Of a stretch of DNA of 64,000 nucleotides, positions 32,888-40,622 are shown piece after piece. The position numbers were made by a program, and so were the translations under genes. The notes beneath the pieces were generated by a model. It saw only the letters and a list, made by a program, of their open reading frames with translations. It ran no database searches and was not told where the DNA came from. Position 1 is the first letter of the stretch; every line of letters starts with the position of its first letter. Location of the stretch: contig CAWFGX010000002.1 of NCBI GenBank assembly GCA_963815375.1, positions 682,001-746,000 on the forward strand. The letters are read 5' to 3'. Source of the DNA: JASHPR01 sp963815375. GTDB taxonomy: Bacteria > Actinomycetota > Actinomycetes > Streptosporangiales > Streptosporangiaceae.

Positions 32888-33302
32888 CTTCGCCCTCCCC
32901 TGTCCGGCGGCCGGGTTTCGGCCAGCCGTAATGAACTGATCATTCCGTCACGCCTGGCGGAAGCGCAATCCCGGGGCGCTGGACCGGGAAGGCTGCTGGT
33001 GCCTCCCAAAGGCCTCACTACCCGCCCGGCCCGCCCCGTCATTCGTTCCGGATGACCGGAACCCGCAACCAGCCGTTCCGCTAACCCCTCTCGGGTCCGC
33101 AACTAGCAGGATTCGGTTAAGCCGTAGCGTTCTGGAAGGTCGCGACACCGAAACCCTGACTGCCGAAACGCTCCTGAACTCCCTGCTACACGACCTAAAT
33201 TGATAACTTGGTCGATTGACTACCACATACGTTCACAATCAACCACTTTGATGCCGACGGGCAATGGCGAGCTCGGCGGGCAGCCTCGGGCGGGGCCAGA
33301 GG

Positions 33303-33435
33303 CCCGGCGGGGCTCTGCCCGGCGGGGCTCTGCCCGGCGGGGCTCTGCCCGGCGGGGCTCTGCCCGGCGGGGCTCTGCCCGGCGGGGCTCTGCCCGCGGG
33401 GCTCTGGCCGGAGGTGCAGGCCCGGCGGGGCTCTG
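33303..33435. repeat. 15-base minisatellite
   Basis: Six perfect head-to-tail copies of CCCGGCGGGGCTCTG occupy 33303-33392, a seventh degenerate copy follows to about 33406, and one isolated perfect copy lies at 33421-33435. In any frame it would encode pentapeptide repeats (for example ARRGS or PGGAL on the plus strand, AGQSP on the minus strand), but no start, domain or ribosome site supports translation. There are no spacers, so it is not a CRISPR array. Confidence 0.9.
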
Positions 33436-33613
33436 CCCAGAGGCGCGGCCACGGGCTCGGCAGTGGCTGGGCTGCCTGGTTACCCGGCAGCGGCCGGCGT
33501 CTTACTGGCTACACGAACGGCATCCGCGCAGATCGGCTACAGACTGATCGGTAAATTCCCGGGGCGGTCTTCGCCAACTCTTCCTGCAAACATGGGCGAC
33601 CGTCCCACAAAAA

Positions 33614-33625
33614 CCCCCTAGGGGG
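33614..33625. promoter_or_regulatory. CCCCCTAGGGGG palindrome
   Basis: A perfect 12-base palindrome lies 15 bases ahead of the GTG of the next gene. It is flanked by A-runs on the left and GGCATACTAG on the right. G/C-tract palindromes with a central TA resemble operators of copper-sensing CsoR-type repressors, but no copper gene is adjacent, so this is only a resemblance. Confidence 0.4.
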
Positions 33626-33640
33626 GGCATACTAGCTAGG

Positions 33641-33871
33641 GTGAAGCCAGCACGCGCCCCTGCCCGGCGCTATCTGCCAGGAAGTCCGTTCAATAATATC
33701 CCTCAGCCGGTCCGGCACGTCGAGCGGTACACCCTGCACGACATGGTGACGCACGACAGGTTCGGACTTGGCACCGTCGTCAGTGTTGAAGAAGAGGTCG
33801 CCGTGACCGTTGACTTCGGCACCCAGCAGGAGCGCATCACTGCTCCGTACTCCAAGCTGACCAAGCTCTAA
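33641..33871 (+). CDS. Small Tudor/SH3-like beta protein (UvrD C-terminal-like)
   Basis: The 76-residue product begins with a basic leader and then has the compact motif VTHDRFGLGTVVSVE followed by VTVDFGTQQ and YSKLTKL. This is the pattern of the small beta-barrel at the C-terminus of UvrD/PcrA helicases, where it contacts RNA polymerase, and of stand-alone actinobacterial proteins of 60-90 residues. The start is a GTG at 33641; an internal ATG at the VTHDRF segment could give a shorter form. A role linked to transcription or repair is suggested by the fold only. It is monocistronic. Confidence 0.7.
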   Translation: MKPARAPARRYLPGSPFNNIPQPVRHVERYTLHDMVTHDRFGLGTVVSVEEEVAVTVDFGTQQERITAPYSKLTKL

Positions 33872-33992
33872 AGCTCGCGGCTCCGGATAGCGCTGCAGCG
33901 GGGCGGCGCTATCCGGGACCGCGCTCGGCGGCGCGACGGGTACTCTCAGGGCGTCATCACGGGCCCTATCGGCGGTCCATTCCGGTGACTAG

Positions 33993-34406
33993 TCAGCGGT
34001 TATAGAGGCGAGCTTCCTGCCGCCCCGGCTCGAATAGCTCGACGGGATTGCCCGAGGGATCTTCGGCCATTATCTGCTTCCCGCCGACGCCCGTCACAAT
34101 GTCATTGCGGAAGTGAACCCCACCCCGGCGCAGCGCCTCGACCATGCCCTCGAGATCGGCAACCTCGAGCATGAACCTGTTCCAGCCGCCTGGCTTCTGG
34201 CTGGTGCCGTCAGGCATGGGGGACCCGCCACCTCCGCCTCCTGCCGGCTCGGCTGGCGCCGACAGGACGAGGCGGAGGTCCCCCCGCGTGAGCATGGCAA
34301 AGGGCGGAGCCGGGTGCATCAGCTCCTGGAACCCCAGGCTCCCGCAGTAGAACGCGATCGCCGCGTCGACATCGTCCACGATGTACCGCACGCTGACTGT
34401 GGCCAT
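33993..34406 (-). CDS. VOC-family protein
   Basis: The 137-residue single-domain vicinal-oxygen-chelate protein shows VRYIVDDVDAAIAFYCGSLGF at its start and AEDPSGNPVELFEPG at its end, with a glycine-rich loop in the middle. GAGGAG precedes the ATG at 34406. It shares much of its sequence with the VOC domain of the neighbouring gene (DVDAAIAFYCG versus DLDAAVSFYCG), so the two are likely tandem paralogues. It is third in an apparent operon led by an ECF sigma factor. The metal-binding set and substrate are not clear. Confidence 0.85.
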   Translation of the reverse strand: MATVSVRYIVDDVDAAIAFYCGSLGFQELMHPAPPFAMLTRGDLRLVLSAPAEPAGGGGGGSPMPDGTSQKPGGWNRFMLEVADLEGMVEALRRGGVHFRNDIVTGVGGKQIMAEDPSGNPVELFEPGRQEARLYNR

Positions 34407-34458
34407 GGTTCGTCTCCTCATGTGATGCGGCTTCGCCGCCGTGAGTTTCGTTCCGCTG

Positions 34459-35088
34459 TCATGCCTGTTGCCCGCCGGCCGGCCGGGCAACGTACCCGGC
34501 GACGGGCTCGAACAGCTCGATCAGGTTGCCCGACGGATCGTGCAGGACGGCCTGCCTGACCCCCACGCCCGTGACGATCTCATCGCTGAACCTCACCCCT
34601 TCCGAGCGCAGTGCCACTACGGCCGCTGGCAGGTCGGGGACCCAGAGCGCGATCCGGTTCCAGCCCCCGGGCTCGGGCAGCGTGCCGTCGGGCAAGGCGC
34701 GCCCAGCGCCAGGCAGCCCGGGCACGCTGAGCAGCAGGCGGAGATCACCCCGGTAGAGCATGGCGAACGAGGGAGGCGATCGGACCTCGGCCTCGAAGCC
34801 CAGCAGACCGCAGTAAAACGACACGGCCGCGTCCAGGTCGTCAACGAAGTAGCGGACGGTGGCCGGCTCCGCCGACCAGATGGCAGGCGCTGGCTGAGCT
34901 GCCGCTGGCTGAGCTGCCGCTGGCTGAGCTGCCGCTGGCTGAGCTGCCGCTGGCTGAGCCGACGCTGGCTGAGCCGACGCTGGCTGGCTGGCGCCGGTGA
35001 TCCGCCGCAGCAGGGCGTCCGCGAACTCGGGCCGCGGCTCGACCGGGACGATCGGCAGGCGCAGGGCGTCGAGCGGGTCGGTCGTCAC
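34459..35088 (-). CDS. VOC-domain protein with N-terminal module coupled to an ECF sigma factor
   Basis: The 209-residue product starts at GTG 35088, overlapping the sigma-factor stop by four bases (GTGA). The first 30 residues (DPLDALRLPIVPVEPRPEFADALLRRI-type, shown in part) form a helix typical of proteins encoded next to ECF sigma factors. A low-complexity linker of AQPAA/AQPAS repeats (about residues 35-65) follows, then a VOC domain to about residue 195. The translational coupling suggests the protein modulates or reports to the sigma factor, as an anti-sigma or ligand-sensing partner; this is inferred. Confidence 0.82.
   Translation of the reverse strand: MTTDPLDALRLPIVPVEPRPEFADALLRRITGASQPASAQPASAQPAAAQPAAAQPAAAQPAAAQPAPAIWSAEPATVRYFVDDLDAAVSFYCGLLGFEAEVRSPPSFAMLYRGDLRLLLSVPGLPGAGRALPDGTLPEPGGWNRIALWVPDLPAAVVALRSEGVRFSDEIVTGVGVRQAVLHDPSGNLIELFEPVAGYVARPAGGQQA
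34891..34980 (-). repeat. 15-base in-frame tandem repeat in the VOC linker
   Basis: Four identical units of TGGCTGAGCTGCCGC (34891-34950) are followed by two variants TGGCTGAGCCGACGC (34951-34980). On the coding strand they encode the AQPAA/AQPAS pentapeptides of the linker. The unit length keeps the frame, so copy number can vary without breaking the gene. Confidence 0.9.
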
Positions 35089-35582
35089 GGCTCCTCCCCT
35101 TCCTGGTAAGCGGCGCGAAGCGCAGCACGGGCCCGGACCAGCAGCGTCTCGGTAGCATGCAGGGTTCGGCCGAGGTGCCCAGCCACTTCCGCCACGGGCA
35201 GCCCGTCCAGGTAGCGAAGCGTGAGTGCCGCCCGCTGCTGGGCCGGCAGCCGGGACAATGCGGCATGGGCGGCGGTTGCGTCCAGCCACTCGTCCCAGGG
35301 GTCGTCGACGGCCTCACGCCCCGCAGCGGCCGCTGCCTGGCTGCGCTGCTCCCGCGCGGCCCGGCGCCAGTGATCAACGAGCTTGTGCCGGGCCACGCCG
35401 ACCAGCCAGGCAATGCTGACCTCTGCCGCACCGGGCTGGCTGGCCGCCGCGACCGCTGCCATGAACGTCTCGGCGGTCAGGTCCTCGGCCACGGCGGTGC
35501 TGCCGCATCGCGGCAGCAGATAGCCGTAGACCTGCGGCAACGCCCGGCGGTACAGTGCCGCGAGCTGGTCCTGACTGCCCAC
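35085..35582 (-). CDS. ECF RNA polymerase sigma factor
   Basis: The 165-residue protein has sigma region 2 (LYRRALPQVYGYLLPR, DLTAETFMAAV, IAWLVGVARHKLVDHWRR) and region 4 (LSRLPAQQRAALTLRYLDGL, EVAGHLGRTLHATETLLVRA). There is no region 1.1 or 3, so it is a group IV (extracytoplasmic function) factor. The start is GTG at 35582. Its stop overlaps the GTG of a VOC-fusion protein, and a second VOC gene follows. No membrane anti-sigma factor is present, so control may run through the soluble VOC partner. Confidence 0.92.
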   Translation of the reverse strand: MGSQDQLAALYRRALPQVYGYLLPRCGSTAVAEDLTAETFMAAVAAASQPGAAEVSIAWLVGVARHKLVDHWRRAAREQRSQAAAAAGREAVDDPWDEWLDATAAHAALSRLPAQQRAALTLRYLDGLPVAEVAGHLGRTLHATETLLVRARAALRAAYQEGEEP

Positions 35583-35761
35583 ACAACATCATCGTCCGGG
35601 AAGCGCTAGTTCCGAGCCTGGCCGACCGATGAGTTTCGCGCTGGCCCGCCGTCCTTATGGGGAAGGCCGGCTCCCGGTGGCGACGGGCAGGCGGCCGACC
35701 GCAAACCCCCGCGCCGGGAGCGCGGCACAACGAGACGGCATAACGGGACAGAGGGAGAACC

Positions 35762-36878
35762 ATGACAGGCGTGCGGGTCCTCGTCGGCACGAGCAAGGGA
35801 GCGTTCGTGCTGACCTCGGGCGGGAACCGGGAGCAATGGGATGTCAGCGGGCCTTACTTCGGTGGCTGGGAGGTCTACCACCTCAAAGGTTCACCGGCCG
35901 ACCCCGACCGGATCTACGCGTCCCAGTCCAGCAGCTGGTCCGGGCAGGTAATCCAGCGCTCCGACGACGGAGGCCAGACCTGGCAGACAGCCGGGAACAA
36001 GTTCGGCTACGACGGCGAGCCAGGCACGCATCAGTGGTACGACGGGACGCCGCACCCGTGGGAGTTCGCCCGGGTCTGGCATCTCGAGCCGTCGCTGACC
36101 GACCCGGACACCGTGTACGCCGGGGTCGAGGACGCCGCGCTCTTCCGCTCGGCGGACGGTGGCGCGACGTGGCAGGAGCTCCCCGGGCTGCGTGCCCACG
36201 ACTCGGGGGCATCCTGGCAGCCGGGCGCAGGCGGGATGTGCCTGCACACGATCGTTCAGGATCCCAGCCGGCCGGGCCGGATGTTCGGCGCCATCTCGGC
36301 CGCTGGAGTGTTCCGCAGCGACGACGCCGGGACTACCTGGCGGCCGATCAACCGGGGGCTGCACTCCGAAGGGATCCCCGATGGGGATGCGGAAGTCGGC
36401 CACTGCGTGCACCGGATCGCGATGCACCCCTCCCGCCCGGACGTGCTGTTCATGCAGAAGCACTGGGACGTCATGCGCAGCGACGACGCTGGCGAGTCGT
36501 GGCAGGAGATCAGCGGCGACCTGCCGACCGACTTCGGCTTCCCGATCGACGTGCACGCGCATGAGCCCGACACCGTCTACGTGGTCCCGATCACCAGCGA
36601 CTCCGAGCACTACCCGCCCGAGGGCAAGCTGCGCGTCTACCGGAGCCGGTCCGGCGGCGGCGAGTGGGAGCCGCTGACAACGGGGCTGCCGCAGCGTGAC
36701 TGCTACGTCAACGTACTGCGCGACGCGATGGCCGTCGACTCACTCGACGACTGCGGAATCTACTTCGGCACCACCGGCGGGCAGGTCTATGTGTCGGCCG
36801 ACGCCGGCGACACGCTGGGCCCCGATCGTCAGGGACCTGCCCCGCGTGTTCTCCGTCGAGGTCCAGACGCTGACATGA
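35762..36878 (+). pseudogene. BNR-repeat (sialidase-like beta-propeller) protein with a frameshift near its end
   Basis: The gene encodes a beta-propeller of about 370 residues with several Asp-box repeats (SDDGGQTW, SADGGATW, SDDAGTTW, SDDAGESW) and the WD40/YVTN-type glycosyl-hydrolase-like fold. At about 36815 the frame of the first 350 residues, ending SADAGDT, changes; in the +1 frame the normal family ending (WAPIVRDLPRVFSVEVQTLT) follows and stops at TGA 36876-36878. One extra base in ACGCTGG explains this. As printed, the frame instead runs on into the MoaD/ThiS-like gene, giving an artificial or real 469-residue fusion. Either a sequencing error or a recent mutation is possible. Confidence 0.85.
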
Positions 36879-37171
36879 TCCGGGTGCAGCTTCCGGCGCA
36901 CCTGCGCAGGCTCGCCGGGATTGACGGTGAGGTGCAGGTCAGCTGCTCAGGCCAGGCCACCCAGCGGCTGGTCCTTGACCAGATCGAGGCGAGCTACCCA
37001 GCCCTGCGCGGGACGATCCGCGACCAGTTCACCGGGCGGCGCCGGGCGTACATACGGTTCTTCGGCTGTGGCCAGGACCTGTCGCACGAGCCGCCGGACG
37101 CGCCGCTGCCAGAAGCTGTCGCGGCTGGCGCCGAGCCGTACCTCATCGTCGGCGCGATGGCCGGGGGATAG
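36875..37171 (+). CDS. MoaD/ThiS-like ubiquitin-fold protein
   Basis: The 98-residue product starts at ATG 36875, overlapping the BNR-gene stop by four bases (ATGA). It begins MIRVQLPAHLRRLAG, has the central LDQIEASYPALRG helix, and ends in a di-glycine after AMA (last two residues), the features of MoaD/ThiS sulfur carriers and of ubiquitin-like modifiers. Sulfur carriers are adenylated on that C-terminal glycine and thiocarboxylated. Pairing with a beta-propeller is a recurrent actinobacterial arrangement of unknown purpose. No MoeB/ThiF-type activating enzyme is nearby. Confidence 0.82.
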   Translation: MIRVQLPAHLRRLAGIDGEVQVSCSGQATQRLVLDQIEASYPALRGTIRDQFTGRRRAYIRFFGCGQDLSHEPPDAPLPEAVAAGAEPYLIVGAMAGG

Positions 37172-37211
37172 TCCCGGGCAGGCCGGCTGGAGCTGCCGGG
37201 CTGGGGACTGG

Positions 37212-38426
37212 CTAACGTTCTGGATCTATAACAAGATCATCCCCGTACTGCTTCAGCTCGGCCACCGCAGTAACGCCGAGCAGCTGCATGGTGCGGCGAA
37301 ACTGGGCGAGGAGCAGGTCGATCGCGTGCTCGACGCCCGGCTGGCCCGCCGCGGCCAGGCCGTACAGGTATCCCCGGCCTACCATGCACATGTCGGCGCC
37401 ACGGGCGAGCGCAACCGCGATGTCGGCACCGTGACGGATGCCAGAGTCGACGATGATCGCGCACTGCTCGCCGACCGCGTCGCGCACCGGCCGGACCATG
37501 TCGATCGCTGGGATGCAGCGGTCGAGCTGGCGCCCCCCGTGGTTGGACAGGTGGATGCCGTCAACCCCTGCCTCCACCGCCCGGACCGCGTCGGCTGGGC
37601 CGAGCGGCCCCTTCAGCAGCAGCTTCCCCGGCCAGATGGCGCGGATACTGTCGATGTCCGCCCAGGTGAGGGCGGGATCGAACAGCCCGGCGAGGCCGGC
37701 GACCGTGGTGCCCTGCTGCAGTCCGTACGGGGTGAGGCTGGCGTACTCCAGCGCGGGACCGCGCAGCATCGAGAGCCAGTAGGCAGGGCGCACAGCGATG
37801 CCGAGGATGCTGCGCGGCGTCAGTTCCGGCGGCATCGTCACGCCGGTCCGCAGGTCCCGGATGCGCCGCCCGGCCACCGGGGCGTCGACTGTGATCTCCA
37901 GCACCGCCAGGCCGGCCGCGCCGGCCCGGGCGATCAGCGCCCGGGTGATGCTGCGGTCGCGCATCACGTAGAGCTGGAACCACGGGTCGTGGTGCCCGCT
38001 CCTGGCGATCTGCTCGATCGCCGCCGTTCCCACCGTGGACAGGCAGTACGGCAGCCCACGCGACGCCGCTGCCCTGGCGGCGGCCACCTCCCCCGCCTGG
38101 TGGACCAGCCGGGTGAACCCGGTCGGGGCGAGCCCGAGGGGTGCGGGCAGCACCCGGTCCAGCACCCGGACCCGCAGGTCCGGCTCTGTCACGTCGCGCA
38201 GCACTACGGGCCGGAACTGCCAGCGCCGCAGCGCCGCATGGTTGGCCGCCAGCGTGATCTCCTCGTCGGCGGCACCGTCGACGTAGCCGAACACCGGAGC
38301 GGGCAGCCGGCGCCGGGCGGCGCGGCGCAGGTCGTCAATGTCGTGGCACCGGGCGAGGGTCCGCCGGACGCGGTCGCGCTCGAAGCGGCGCAGCCGCACC
38401 AGCTTGCGAACTTCGCTGAACCGCAC
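37212..38426 (-). CDS. FMN-dependent alpha-hydroxyacid oxidase/dehydrogenase
   Basis: The 404-residue protein is of the LldD/glycolate-oxidase family, a TIM barrel with FMN. The N-terminal FGYVDGAADEEIT, the FMN-binding LAPTGFTRLVH, the catalytic-base region HLSNHGGRQLD (His near 292) and the phosphate-binding VDSGIRHGADIAVALARGAD are all present. It oxidises 2-hydroxyacids (lactate, mandelate or similar) to 2-oxoacids; the substrate cannot be read. The start is GTG. A small GntR regulator ends four bases upstream in the same direction, so the two form an operon and the regulator probably controls the oxidase. Confidence 0.92.
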   Translation of the reverse strand: MRFSEVRKLVRLRRFERDRVRRTLARCHDIDDLRRAARRRLPAPVFGYVDGAADEEITLAANHAALRRWQFRPVVLRDVTEPDLRVRVLDRVLPAPLGLAPTGFTRLVHQAGEVAAARAAASRGLPYCLSTVGTAAIEQIARSGHHDPWFQLYVMRDRSITRALIARAGAAGLAVLEITVDAPVAGRRIRDLRTGVTMPPELTPRSILGIAVRPAYWLSMLRGPALEYASLTPYGLQQGTTVAGLAGLFDPALTWADIDSIRAIWPGKLLLKGPLGPADAVRAVEAGVDGIHLSNHGGRQLDRCIPAIDMVRPVRDAVGEQCAIIVDSGIRHGADIAVALARGADMCMVGRGYLYGLAAAGQPGVEHAIDLLLAQFRRTMQLLGVTAVAELKQYGDDLVIDPER

Positions 38427-38430
38427 GTTC

Positions 38431-38718
38431 CTACTGTCGTACGTGCCGGCCGCTGGGTGAGCTTGGTCCGGAGCCCTCCGGCCGCGCCGGGCGCGGCTCC
38501 ACCACGAACGTCCCGCGGCCGGGTACGGTCTCTACCAGGCCTTCCTTGACCAGGATGCTGATCGCGCGGCGGACGGTGCCGACCGCCAGCTCGGTTTGCT
38601 CAGTCAGCTGGGTGATCGACGGAAGCTGGTTCGTGATCTCGCCGGCCTGGATCTTCGCCCGCAGCAAGCCAGCCAGTTGCAGGTACGGGTGCTCTGGCGA
38701 GGTGGGGTCGATCTTCAC
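38431..38718 (-). CDS. Short GntR-family regulator
   Basis: The 95-residue protein is a winged-helix GntR DNA-binding domain (PYLQLAGLLRAKIQAGEI, PSITQLTEQTELAVGTVRRA, GLVETVPGRGTFVV) with a 20-residue Pro/Ser-rich tail and no effector domain. Such short forms bind DNA without their own ligand domain or work with a partner. It precedes the hydroxyacid oxidase by four bases. Upstream, TTGCCATAGCC and TGCCATGGCG (about 38769-38787) form a repeated pair in the divergent promoter that could be its operator. Confidence 0.88.
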   Translation of the reverse strand: MKIDPTSPEHPYLQLAGLLRAKIQAGEITNQLPSITQLTEQTELAVGTVRRAISILVKEGLVETVPGRGTFVVEPRPARPEGSGPSSPSGRHVRQ

Positions 38719-38801
38719 GCCGGTACCTTAACCGGCTGCGACATGCGGAAACCAGACTAGGCAATGCTTGCCATAGCCTGCCATGGCGTACCATTGAAAC
38801 T

Positions 38802-39017
38802 ATGGAATCCACTGACTACGCCAAGGCGATCGCGGCGGAGTTCCCCGCTTGGGAGGTCTGGCAGGGTATCGACCGGCTGTGGCACGCCAGGATCCGCGGG
38901 GCCACCCCTCCGGTCATGGTGCACGGCGAGGATCTCGTCGACTTGCGCGACCAGATCATCCGGTACCAGGGCCGCCACGGTGACACCGATCGCGGCCCTC
39001 TGGGGGGCAGCGGCTGA
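38802..39017 (+). CDS. Small conserved-looking hypothetical protein
   Basis: The 71-residue product (MESTDYAKAIAAEFPAWEVW, ending in a glycine-rich tail) has balanced composition with a helix, an aromatic patch (EVWQGIDRLWHARI) and a second helix (DLVDLRDQIIRYQ). Proteins of this size with an FPAWEVW segment occur in many actinomycetes without assigned function. It is divergent from the GntR gene. There is no signal peptide or membrane helix. Confidence 0.7.
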   Translation: MESTDYAKAIAAEFPAWEVWQGIDRLWHARIRGATPPVMVHGEDLVDLRDQIIRYQGRHGDTDRGPLGGSG

Positions 39018-39082
39018 CGCCAAACGCGCTGCGGTGCGGGTGGTGTCACGACCAGCGGCCCGGCCTGCTTAGCCTTGGTACC

Positions 39083-39655
39083 GTGCCCCCCGCACCCGCC
39101 GTAACTCCGGACACCCCCGGCGACCCGCCGGAGCGGGTCGATGCCGGGCCACTCGTGCTGCGCCGGGTCACGTCGGCGGATGCGGGCGCGATCGCTGCCG
39201 CAGTGTCATCCAGCCTGGATTACCTGCGGCCGTGGATGCCGTGGGCGACCCCGGACGCCGCCATCCGGAACACCCAGCTGGCGCGGGTGGCCGAGGCTGA
39301 CCAGATGTGGGAAGCGGGCACCAGCCACATCTACTCGGTTCTGACGGCCGACCACGGCACTCTTGTCGGTGAGATCGGGCTGCACCGGAGGGTGGACGAC
39401 AGCAGCGCCGAGATCGGGTACTGGATCGCCGCCAGCCAGGCCGGCCGTGGCTTCGGGACGCTGGCCGCTCAGGCGATGACCTCGGTCGCGCTGGCTCTGG
39501 CTGGGGTGAGACGGGTCGAGATCCACTGCGACGAGGCCAACAAGCCCAGCGCCGCGATCCCGCGCAAGCTGGGTTACCGCCTGGACCGGATCGAGAACCG
39601 TATGCCCGAGGCACCCGGCGAGACCGGCCGCCTGATGATCTGGGTCCTCCCATGA
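39083..39655 (+). CDS. GNAT-family N-acetyltransferase (RimJ/RimL type)
   Basis: The 190-residue protein has the GNAT fold of the ribosomal-protein-serine/alanine acetyltransferase group: LVLRRVTSADAGAIAAAV, YLRPWMPWA, VGEIGLHRRVDDSSAEIGYW and the acetyl-CoA loop ASQAGRGFGTLAAQAM. The C-terminal PRKLGYRLDRIENR is typical. The start is a GTG and the first 20 residues are Pro-rich. The substrate could be a protein N-terminus, a small molecule or an antibiotic. It is followed after 31 bases by an SDR gene; a functional link is not evident. Confidence 0.88.
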   Translation: MPPAPAVTPDTPGDPPERVDAGPLVLRRVTSADAGAIAAAVSSSLDYLRPWMPWATPDAAIRNTQLARVAEADQMWEAGTSHIYSVLTADHGTLVGEIGLHRRVDDSSAEIGYWIAASQAGRGFGTLAAQAMTSVALALAGVRRVEIHCDEANKPSAAIPRKLGYRLDRIENRMPEAPGETGRLMIWVLP

Positions 39656-39686
39656 CTGGCTGGGCGGCACGCCCAAGGCCGGCCGG

Positions 39687-40442
39687 GTGACCGGCCGGGC
39701 GGTGCTGGTGACCGGAGGGTCGCGAGGCATCGGCCGGGCCATCGTGGAGGCCTTCGCCGGCGCGGGCGACCGGGTTGCCGTGCACCACCGCGACAACGGC
39801 AGCCTCGCCGGCGACGTGGTGGCGGGGCTGCCCGGCAGCGGGCATGTCGCCGTCCAGGCTGACCTGGCCGACGCTGACGCGGTCCGCCACATGGCTGATC
39901 AGGCCTGCGAGGAGCTCGGTGGGCTGGATGTCCTGGTCAACAACGCGGGCGTGTACCTGGAGCACCCGATCACCGAGGTCTCCTACGAACAGTGGCAGGC
40001 GGCCTGGCAGCAGACCCTGAGCGTCAACCTGGCCGGCGCGGCCAACGTCACCTGGTGCGCCGTCCAGCGCATGGTCAGCCAGGGGCGCGGCGGCCGGATC
40101 GTCAACGTGTCATCGCGCGGCGCGTTCCGCGGCGAACTGCGGCATCCGGCCTACGCGGCGAGCAAGGCGGGCCTCAACGCCCTTGGCCAGTCGCTGGCCC
40201 GGGCACTCGGCCCGCACGGCATCGCGGTGACCACCGTGGCTCCCGGCTACGTCGATACCGACATGGCCGCTGACCACCTCGGCGGTCCGGACGGCGACCA
40301 GATCAGGGCGCAGAGCCCGTTCCGGCGCGTAGCAACCGCCGGCGAAATCGCAGCCGCGGTGCTGTACCTGGCATCGCCGCAGGCCGAGTGGGCGAGCGGC
40401 ACCATTCTCGACCTCAACGGCGCCTCTTACCTGCGCCCCTGA
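39687..40442 (+). CDS. Short-chain dehydrogenase/reductase
   Basis: The 251-residue classical SDR starts at GTG 39687. The cofactor motif is TGGSRGIG, the following charged loop VAVHHRDN suggests NADP(H), NNAGVY and the catalytic VSSRGAF/YAASK with Tyr-x3-Lys are intact, and the C-terminal GTILDLNGA is typical. By pattern it resembles 3-oxoacyl-ACP reductase (FabG-like) enzymes. It lies in the same direction as the acetyltransferase but shows no pathway context. The substrate is unknown. Confidence 0.9.
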   Translation: MTGRAVLVTGGSRGIGRAIVEAFAGAGDRVAVHHRDNGSLAGDVVAGLPGSGHVAVQADLADADAVRHMADQACEELGGLDVLVNNAGVYLEHPITEVSYEQWQAAWQQTLSVNLAGAANVTWCAVQRMVSQGRGGRIVNVSSRGAFRGELRHPAYAASKAGLNALGQSLARALGPHGIAVTTVAPGYVDTDMAADHLGGPDGDQIRAQSPFRRVATAGEIAAAVLYLASPQAEWASGTILDLNGASYLRP

Positions 40443-40622
40443 CTCGCCGGCCCTTCCCTGGATCCTGAACGCTTCCCCAGTCGTTGTTCTGGCGGCGACG
40501 CTGACCAATCGGCGCGTTACGGGGAATTCCGCATGATCAAGCGGCGTACGGGGAAGTTGCCGGGGGCACACGGCACGGCGCCGGCCCTGGCCGGCCGCGT
40601 AGCCGCAGGCGAGGGGTGACAC

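Larger units (their letters stand above)
32888..33640. other. Long gene-free region with a minisatellite
   Basis: About 750 bases without a convincing gene. An AT-richer patch (33195-33245) contains CATACGTTCACAATC, loosely similar to the cluster element but with a gap. It is followed by a 15-base tandem repeat array (33303-33406, plus an isolated unit at 33421-33435) and a perfect CCCCCTAGGGGG palindrome (33614-33625) just before the next gene. Short frames through the array encode only pentapeptide repeats and have no independent support. Confidence 0.5.

Noticed and set aside
33303..33435. Possible CRISPR array
   Set aside because: The units are contiguous with no unique spacers, and no cas gene is present.
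33195..33452. Minus-strand ORF with AGQSP repeats and plus-strand ORFs with PGGAL repeats
   Set aside because: They are only translations of the 15-base minisatellite; no start signal or domain supports expression.
36921..38549. 542-codon plus-strand frame
   Set aside because: It runs antisense to the hydroxyacid oxidase, with His/Arg/Gln-rich composition and no motif. The minus-strand gene is clear.
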